Assembly (NCBI GenBank): GCA_963642885.1
Contig: CAVIJI010000005.1
Coordinates: 1 to 64,000, forward strand
DNA: 64,000 nucleotides
DNA from: UMGS1696 sp963642885
Lineage (GTDB): Bacteria; Bacillota; Clostridia; Oscillospirales; CAG-272
Direction: 5' to 3'
Shown here: one piece after another, positions 58,316 through 64,000 of the stretch
Numbering within the stretch: the stretch's first letter is position 1
Layout of the letters: each line of letters starts with the position of its first letter
Translations under genes and position numbers: made by a program
Notes under the pieces: model-generated
What the model was told of the DNA's origin: nothing
Seen by the model: the letters and a program-made list of their open reading frames with translations, nothing else
Databases searched by the model: none

Positions 58316-61171
58316 ATGGCTACATTATTTCAGAAATATGCCGCACTGAAGGTGCGCATAGGAGGCAACCGTGAAATCCACGGCTATGAGGAAACGTTCG
58401 GTATGCCGCGCGAGGAGCAGCAGCGTATCACTCCCGTTCCGCGTTATGTCGTTCGTATTTTGTCGGAAATCGAATTTTCGATTCGTCTGTCGAATTCTCT
58501 CGGCGGCAAATATGACAGCGTAATCGATTCCGCACTCGATTATCTTTCATCCGTGGTCGATGAGGAAGGCTGCATAACAAAATCCGCCGCAGCAGGGGCG
58601 GAAAAAATGCTCATGCCTCTCGCATCCGACGCAAAGGAGTATAAGCTTATTCTCGCCGGTCATGCACATATAGATATGAACTGGATGTGGAGCTGGCATG
58701 AAACCGTTGCCGCTACCATAGCAACATTCACGACAATGCTCAATATTATGGATGAGTATCCCGAATTCTGCTTCAGCCAATCTCAAACAGCGGTTTATAA
58801 AATAATAGACGACTACGCTCCCGAGCTTCACGACAGAATCAAGGCACGTATCGACGAGGGCAGATGGGAGGTAACCTCATCAGCTTGGGTTGAAAACGAT
58901 AAGAATATGCCGAATACGGAATCTATCGTTCGTCATATAGGCTATTCTAAGAAGTATCTCGCCGAAAAATGGGGCATCGCGGCCGATCGCCTTGAGGTTG
59001 ATTTCTCTCCCGATACATTCGGTCACAGCGCGTTCCTTCCCGAACTCGATAATTACGGCGGAGTCAAATACTATTATCATTGCCGTGCTCTCGACGGAAA
59101 CAACGCACTCTATCGTTGGAAGGCTCCGTCCGGTAAGGAACTGATCGTTTACCGCGAACAGCACTGGTATAACAGCGGTATTTCCCCGAAGCCCGCTATG
59201 TCGCTTATAGACATTTCCGAAAGAAGCGGCGGACTTAAAACCGGACTCGTTGTGTACGGCGTGGGCGACCACGGCGGCGGACCTACAAGACGTGACGTGG
59301 AGAGAGGCATAGAGATGCAGGGCTGGCCTGTATTCCCGACAATTAAATTCGGTACGGTGCGCGAATTCTTCAAGGAAGCTGAAACAGTACGCGAAAAGCT
59401 CCCCGTAGTGGATCACGAGCTGAACTTTATCTTCCCCGGATGCTATACCACTCAGTCAAGAGTCAAGAAGGGAAATCGTCAGGCGGAAGGAGCTCTTTCG
59501 GAGGCCGAAACGGCACTTGCTTTTGCACATGTGCGTGCAGGCGCTCAGGTGCATTCCGAAGCAATAGAGAACGCATGGCAGAAGGTTCTCTTCACACATT
59601 TCCACGATATTCTGACAGGCTCTTGCGTACAGGACAGCCGTGAACACGCAATGGGACTGTTCCAGGATGCTCTCGCAACGGCAAATACCGAGACATCTCT
59701 CGCATTGGGTAAGCTTTCCGCGAAAATCGATACTTCTATGATTAAAACCGTATGCGATCCGAATTCACAGGCCGAGGGCGCAGGCGCGGGCTACAATGTC
59801 GAACATTTCGCAGGCCGTGCCGCAGACGAAAGAGGATGCGGCTTAACGAGAATCTGGAACGTGTTCAATAATACATATGCGGACCGCGAGGAGCCTGTCG
59901 AAATTACGGTATGGGACTGGGTCGGCGATATGCGCTATATCAAGGTAACCGACGCGTACGGCAAGGATATCGAATTCCAGCTCATCGACGGCGGACTCCA
60001 ACAGTATTGGGATCATAAATATTTCCGCTTCCTCGCATATCTTAAGGTTCCCGCGATGGGATATACCACGGTTGTACTTAAGCAGGGCGAGATGGGCGAT
60101 TACCCCGTATACCTCCAGCCGCAGGGAAGAACAAGCGGAGAAGACAGAAACTATGTACTCGAAAACGAGTATGTGCGTTATGAATTCGACTACGCTACAG
60201 GTGAAATGCTTTCACTCAAAGATAAAGAAAGCGGCATGGAATATATCGCTCCCGGCAAACGCGGCGGCGTTGTGCTGATTGACACCAACCGTCATAACTC
60301 GAACGCATGGAATATCGGCACACATCTCGAATTCTATCCCGTAACCTCCGTAAATAATATTCACCGTTCAATCGGCGGAGGACTTCGTAAGGGCTTTAAA
60401 TTCGACGCTAAAATAAGAAATTCGAATGTGTCGGTAGAATATACCCTCGATAAGGGCGCCAAGGCGGTTAAGGCTCATATCAGAGTCGACTGGAGTGAGG
60501 TCGGCGGAGAGAAAATTCCCGTGCTTTCATATGTACTTCCGACAAACACGGAATGTGATAAGTTCGCATATAATGTTCCCGGAGGACGCATGGTACGTGA
60601 CGCCGCGGAAGCCGACAGACCCGGACTCACATACATTACAACGTACGCGGGAGAGGGCAGCGTCAACCCCGGTATAATTTCCGACAGCAAATACGGCTTC
60701 AGAGGTATTGTCAGAGACGGTAAGGCAGTGGCGGAATGCACGCTTATCAATACCGCGACGAGCCCCGATCCGTATCCCGAAAGAGGCATACACGAGATTA
60801 ATCTCACAATCGGTTTGTTCCCGTCAGATCCGTGCGAGGCGGAAAAGTGCTCTGTTCGTGCCGTGCATAATATGACTCCCGTAAGCACGGGCTCTCATAA
60901 CGGCGAGCTCAAGCCCGACGGCGAATTTTTGAAGTTCGGCGGTGACGGAGTCGTTCTGTCATCCGTATACGCCGAGGACGATAAGCTCTGCGTGCGCTGC
61001 TACTCTGTATCGGAAAAAGAGACCGAGGTAACAATCGATGCTCTGTCCGATGTAAAGGAAGCATACACGGCCGATTTGTTAGAGAACAAGACAGGTGACG
61101 CCGCCGTAAACGGCTCGACGGTAAAGGCAAAGCTTGCACCCTACACAACCGCTACAATTGTTATTAAATAA
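58316..61171 (+). CDS. GH38 alpha-mannosidase
   Basis: 951 residues from the ATG at 58316 (GGAGGT 5 bases upstream). The retaining, zinc-dependent catalytic domain shows AGHAHIDMNWMWSW (114-127, zinc His and Asp), VDFSPDTFGHSAF with the nucleophile Asp233, and FTHFHDILTGSCV. The middle three-helix bundle and C-terminal beta domains follow (EYVRYEFDYATGEMLSL). There is no signal peptide, so it works on imported mannosides, for example N-glycan pieces. The neighbouring fucose isomerase supports host-glycan use. Ends in a strong terminator. Confidence 0.95.
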   Translation: MATLFQKYAALKVRIGGNREIHGYEETFGMPREEQQRITPVPRYVVRILSEIEFSIRLSNSLGGKYDSVIDSALDYLSSVVDEEGCITKSAAAGAEKMLMPLASDAKEYKLILAGHAHIDMNWMWSWHETVAATIATFTTMLNIMDEYPEFCFSQSQTAVYKIIDDYAPELHDRIKARIDEGRWEVTSSAWVENDKNMPNTESIVRHIGYSKKYLAEKWGIAADRLEVDFSPDTFGHSAFLPELDNYGGVKYYYHCRALDGNNALYRWKAPSGKELIVYREQHWYNSGISPKPAMSLIDISERSGGLKTGLVVYGVGDHGGGPTRRDVERGIEMQGWPVFPTIKFGTVREFFKEAETVREKLPVVDHELNFIFPGCYTTQSRVKKGNRQAEGALSEAETALAFAHVRAGAQVHSEAIENAWQKVLFTHFHDILTGSCVQDSREHAMGLFQDALATANTETSLALGKLSAKIDTSMIKTVCDPNSQAEGAGAGYNVEHFAGRAADERGCGLTRIWNVFNNTYADREEPVEITVWDWVGDMRYIKVTDAYGKDIEFQLIDGGLQQYWDHKYFRFLAYLKVPAMGYTTVVLKQGEMGDYPVYLQPQGRTSGEDRNYVLENEYVRYEFDYATGEMLSLKDKESGMEYIAPGKRGGVVLIDTNRHNSNAWNIGTHLEFYPVTSVNNIHRSIGGGLRKGFKFDAKIRNSNVSVEYTLDKGAKAVKAHIRVDWSEVGGEKIPVLSYVLPTNTECDKFAYNVPGGRMVRDAAEADRPGLTYITTYAGEGSVNPGIISDSKYGFRGIVRDGKAVAECTLINTATSPDPYPERGIHEINLTIGLFPSDPCEAEKCSVRAVHNMTPVSTGSHNGELKPDGEFLKFGGDGVVLSSVYAEDDKLCVRCYSVSEKETEVTIDALSDVKEAYTADLLENKTGDAAVNGSTVKAKLAPYTTATIVIK

Positions 61172-61195
61172 GATGAACCGTTAAGCTCGGTTTTC

Positions 61196-61230
61196 GAACG
61201 GCATCCTCACGTGAGGATGCCGTTCTTATG
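61196..61230 (+). terminator. Terminator of the mannosidase gene
   Basis: GAACGGCATCCTCAC and GTGAGGATGCCGTTC form a perfect 15-base palindrome without a spacer, followed by TTATG. Strong stem, weak T-run. Confidence 0.8.
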
Positions 61231-61262
61231 TAAAAATTATTATATTTCGTAATGTTTTGGAA

Positions 61263-61291
61263 TTGCATTTACGAAAGACATGTGCTATAAT
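61263..61291 (+). promoter_or_regulatory. Promoter of fucI
   Basis: TTGCAT (61263-61268), 17-base spacer, TATAAT (61286-61291). The -10 lies inside the spacer of a perfect 11-base inverted repeat. Confidence 0.85.
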
Positions 61292-61303
61292 ACACATGTC
61301 TTT
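61274..61303. promoter_or_regulatory. Perfect inverted repeat over the fucI -10 (candidate operator)
   Basis: AAAGACATGTG (61274-61284) and CACATGTCTTT (61293-61303) are exact complements with CTATAATA between them. A protein dimer bound here would cover the -10 and block transcription. The transcribed part cannot form the full hairpin, since the left arm lies upstream of the start. Confidence 0.65.
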
Positions 61304-61334
61304 AAGAAATCTTTAAAGAGAGAGGTAAATTAAA

Positions 61335-63140
61335 ATGGCTGAATCAAGACTTGTCGGAAGCTATCCCGTTATAGGTATTCGTCCGACTATCGACGGAAGA
61401 CGCGGAGCACTTAAGGTTCGCGAATCCCTCGAAGAACAGACAATGAACATGGCAAAAAGCGCAGCTAAGCTTTTTACCGAAAATCTCCGTTATACAAACG
61501 GTGAGCCCGTTAAGGTAGTTATTGCCGATACAACCATTGGTCGTGTAGGCGAAAGCGCGGCTTGTGCGGACAAATTCAAGAAGGAAGGCGTAGATATTAC
61601 GCTTACCGTTACTCCCTGCTGGTGCTACGGCTCCGAAACAATGGACCAGGATCCCAATACCATTAAGGCCGTATGGGGCTTCAACGGAACAGAGCGTCCC
61701 GGCGCCGTATATCTCGCATCCGTTCTCGCCACACACGCTCAGAAGGGACTCCCCGCATTCGGTATTTACGGTCATGACGTTCTCGATGCCGACGACACAT
61801 CTATTCCCGCAGACGTAGAAGAAAAGCTTCTCCGTTTCGGACGTGCCGCTGTAGCCGCAGCTACAATGAGAGGTAAGTCGTACCTCCAGATAGGCTCTAT
61901 CTGCATGGGTATCGGCGGCTCCATCATGGACTCCCGCTTCATGGAAGAATATCTCGGCATGAGAGTAGAATCCGTTGACGAGGTTGAAATCATCCGCCGT
62001 ATGACAGAAGGCATCTATGACGAAGCCGAATATCAGAAGGCTCTCGCATGGACAAAGGCTAAGTGCAAGGAATCCTTCGACAAGAATCCTCCCGAACTTC
62101 AGAAGACACGTGAGGTTAAGGATGAACAGTGGGAATTCGTTGTTAAGATGATGGTTATTATCAAAGACCTCATGAACGGCAATAAGAACCTTCCCGAAGG
62201 ACGCGAAGAAGAAATGGTCGGCCATAACGCTCTCGCAGCAGGATTCCAGGGCCAGAGACAGTGGACAGACTTCTATCCGAACGGCGACTTCTCCGAAGCG
62301 CTTCTCAACTCCTCGTTCGACTGGAACGGCGCACGTGAACCGTACGTTCTCGCAACCGAAAACGATATTCTGAACGGTCTCGGAATGATGTTCATGAAGC
62401 TTCTTACAAACCGTGCTCAGATTTTCGCCGACGTTCGTACATATTGGTCGGGCGAATCCGTTAAGAGAGTTACAGGCTACGAAATCGAAGGACACGCAAA
62501 GGAAGCTAACGGCTTCATCCACCTCATCAACTCCGGTGCTGCCTGCCTTGATGCCTGCGGTGAAGTTACGGATGAAAACGGCAATGCCGTTATTAAGCCG
62601 TGGTATGACATGACCGACGAAGATTGCGAAAAGGTTCTCGCAGCCACAGAGTGGGCTCCCGCAGACCTCGGATACTTCAGAGGCGGCGGATATTCTTCAC
62701 GTTTCTCCACCAGAGCCGAAATGCCCGCTACAATGATCAGACTTAACCTCGTAGAAGGTCTCGGCCCGATGCTTCAGATCGCAGAAGGCTGGACTGTAAA
62801 GCTTCCCGAAGAAGTTAACGATGCTCTTTGGAAGAGAACAGACTATACATGGCCTTCAACATGGTTCACACCCAGATGCACAGGCAAGGGTGCGTTCAAG
62901 ACAGCATACGATGTAATGAACAACTGGGGCGCTAACCACGGTGCCATCAGCTACGGTCATGTAGGTGCAGACCTTATCACACTCTGCTCAATCCTCAGAA
63001 TACCGGTAGCAATGCACAATGTTCCCGAAGAAAAGATTTTCCGTCCCGCATGCTGGAACGCATTCGGTATGGATAAGGAAGGCGCCGACTTCAGAGCCTG
63101 CGCTAACTACGGCCCTCAGTTCAAGAGAGTAGCAAAATAA
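61335..63140 (+). CDS. fucI: L-fucose isomerase
   Basis: 601 residues, full length for FucI, which turns L-fucose (also D-arabinose) into the ketose using manganese in the cytoplasm. GSYPVIGIRPTIDGRRGALKVRESLEEQTM at the start is strongly conserved; here its key pieces are IGIRPTIDGR and VRESLEEQT. VTPCWCYGSETM, GIYGHDVLDADDTSIP and WGANHGAISYGHVGADL mark the sugar and metal sites. AGAGAGAGG lies before the ATG. No fucK or fucA gene is in the window, so the rest of the pathway is elsewhere. It has its own promoter and operator-like palindrome. Confidence 0.96.
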   Translation: MAESRLVGSYPVIGIRPTIDGRRGALKVRESLEEQTMNMAKSAAKLFTENLRYTNGEPVKVVIADTTIGRVGESAACADKFKKEGVDITLTVTPCWCYGSETMDQDPNTIKAVWGFNGTERPGAVYLASVLATHAQKGLPAFGIYGHDVLDADDTSIPADVEEKLLRFGRAAVAAATMRGKSYLQIGSICMGIGGSIMDSRFMEEYLGMRVESVDEVEIIRRMTEGIYDEAEYQKALAWTKAKCKESFDKNPPELQKTREVKDEQWEFVVKMMVIIKDLMNGNKNLPEGREEEMVGHNALAAGFQGQRQWTDFYPNGDFSEALLNSSFDWNGAREPYVLATENDILNGLGMMFMKLLTNRAQIFADVRTYWSGESVKRVTGYEIEGHAKEANGFIHLINSGAACLDACGEVTDENGNAVIKPWYDMTDEDCEKVLAATEWAPADLGYFRGGGYSSRFSTRAEMPATMIRLNLVEGLGPMLQIAEGWTVKLPEEVNDALWKRTDYTWPSTWFTPRCTGKGAFKTAYDVMNNWGANHGAISYGHVGADLITLCSILRIPVAMHNVPEEKIFRPACWNAFGMDKEGADFRACANYGPQFKRVAK

Positions 63141-63156
63141 TCAAAGCATAAAATAA

Positions 63157-63207
63157 CGCCGAAGCTGTGATGCGGTTCATCACGCTTCGGCGTATTTTTT
63201 ATTTTTT
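63157..63207. terminator. Bidirectional terminator after fucI
   Basis: ACGCCGAAGC (63157-63166) pairs with GCTTCGGCGT (63185-63194), with TGATG/CATCA extending the stem, then ATTTTTTATTTTTT. It also ends the convergent binding-protein gene. Confidence 0.93.
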
Positions 63208-63222
63208 CGGTATATTAAGAGT

Positions 63223-64000
63223 TTATTCCTCGCCTAATAAGCCTTCGAGATTCTTGTTAAGCAGTATTTTCGCGGATCTCATCGATTTTTCGTATGCGGA
63301 CGCTATGTCTGTTTTTCCGTCGTTCGCATTGGATTCGATTGCATCACTCAGAACGGAGATACCGAGAGTGTCGGAAAGACTGAATGTACCCGTATCGAAT
63401 ACTATGTTAAGCATTTCCGAGCTGTCCTCATCGCGAATATACTTGAAGTTAAGTGTGGTCTCGGTGTAAGCAGAGCGCATATCACCGTAAGATTCCGCAC
63501 AAAGATTTTCGAGAATAACGCCTGTTCTTTCGGTATCGAGATTGGTTTTGGGAATACCGCAGACGGCGGCGTATGCCGCTATAAGGCTTACGTAATTTTC
63601 CTGAGCCTCATCGTATTTCGGGAAAGGAACCACACCGAATTCCGCATCCATATCACGCAGACTCTTGAGAGAGCCTACGGGGTCGGCATAGAACATTGCG
63701 TGTTCCTGTGTGAACAGTCCCATGAATCCACCGTATTGAGCGTCGACTTCGCTTATTATTTTACCGCAATAATGTCCGTCATTTACGGCGGTGAGCATGT
63801 TTACAAGGCTGTCGTATACGGAATAGAATCTGTCGCCGAGAGTTATGAATTCGGGAATTCCTTCGCTGTTCTTTTCCATAATGGTCTCGCCTGTGCTGTA
63901 AACGAATGCTTTTATACAGCCACTGTATGCGGCAAGACCGTATCGGTCGTCTACATCAATCTCGCCGTTTCCGTTGAGGTCAAGCACGGCTGCGGACAGA
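63223..64000 (-). CDS. Extracellular sugar-binding lipoprotein, C-terminal part (cut by window edge)
   Basis: At least 259 residues; the frame stays open to the right edge, so the start and signal peptide lie outside. It begins with the calcium-loop-like DLNGNGEIDVDDRYGLAAY and contains FGVVPFPKYDEAQENYVSL, matching the proteins encoded at 37843 and 56149. Likely a third paralogue of the same binding-lipoprotein family. Partner permease genes, if any, would be to the right. Confidence 0.85.
   Translation of the reverse strand, partial: LSAAVLDLNGNGEIDVDDRYGLAAYSGCIKAFVYSTGETIMEKNSEGIPEFITLGDRFYSVYDSLVNMLTAVNDGHYCGKIISEVDAQYGGFMGLFTQEHAMFYADPVGSLKSLRDMDAEFGVVPFPKYDEAQENYVSLIAAYAAVCGIPKTNLDTERTGVILENLCAESYGDMRSAYTETTLNFKYIRDEDSSEMLNIVFDTGTFSLSDTLGISVLSDAIESNANDGKTDIASAYEKSMRSAKILLNKNLEGLLGEE

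Noticed and set aside
61344..62522. 392-codon open frame opposite fucI
   Set aside because: Shadow of the strongly conserved isomerase gene, Cys/Phe/Val-rich and without a start signal.

Overview
The window looks like a draft scaffold from an uncultured gut- or rumen-type member of the Clostridia (Bacillota). The evidence is indirect: Gram-positive style promoters (TTGACA-17-TATAAT) and AGGAGG ribosome sites, a lysine riboswitch with a terminator platform, a split two-gene transketolase, PgeF, independent phosphoglycerate mutase, a cysE-cysS operon, a CD1871A-type mini-protein, lipoprotein binding proteins and many cytoplasmic glycosidases. A run of ten Ns (21927-21936) marks a contig join. 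There is no phage, transposase, integrase, rRNA, CRISPR or cas gene.

Layout. 1-7.2 kb: a GH51 arabinofuranosidase divergent from an AraC regulator, tRNA-Leu and an odd initiator tRNA, a sugar isomerase/epimerase-like barrel, a small membrane-anchored protein, then a methyltransferase-type UroD protein and a rhodanese-TtcA fusion. 7.2-10.2 kb: a lysine riboswitch controlling an ABC importer whose binding lipoprotein appears circularly permuted. 10.2-16.8 kb: a minus-strand run of esterase, ComM, a STAS-kinase fusion, WecB and GH35. 17-22 kb: a four-gene Gld-like ABC system. 22-25.6 kb: PgeF, GpmI and a SLOG protein. 25.7-29.9 kb: a winged-helix regulator, then cysE, CPBP and cysS. 29.9-34.2 kb: GH2, an SGNH esterase and a ZIP transporter. 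34.4-36.9 kb: a three-gene thiol/iron-sulfur redox module and a broken gene. 37-45 kb: a P-loop kinase, an orphan sugar-binding lipoprotein, and a PfkB/GH4/unknown/PHP operon. 45.2-50.4 kb: livJHMGF. 50.5-55.9 kb: an RHH protein, clpB and a split transketolase. 56-64 kb: two more sugar-binding lipoproteins flanking a GH38 mannosidase and L-fucose isomerase.

Together the genes describe a saccharolytic anaerobe that imports oligosaccharides (arabinosides, galactosides, mannosides, fucose, phosphorylated disaccharides) and cuts them inside the cell, with amino-acid uptake (lysine, branched-chain) and cysteine synthesis.

The least ordinary feature is the non-coding DNA. At six genes, hairpin-rich repeats begin at or within a few bases of the stop codon (4961, 17070, 23100, 25030, 49465, 55067). 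At least two of these (23100 and 49465) start with the same 12 bases directly after the stop codon, in the same orientation relative to the gene. Two others contain copies of the host gene's own last codons. A further array upstream of the mannosidase (57.8-58.2 kb) has the same two-hairpin architecture as the element inside the liv operon. This is the best candidate here for an undescribed system.
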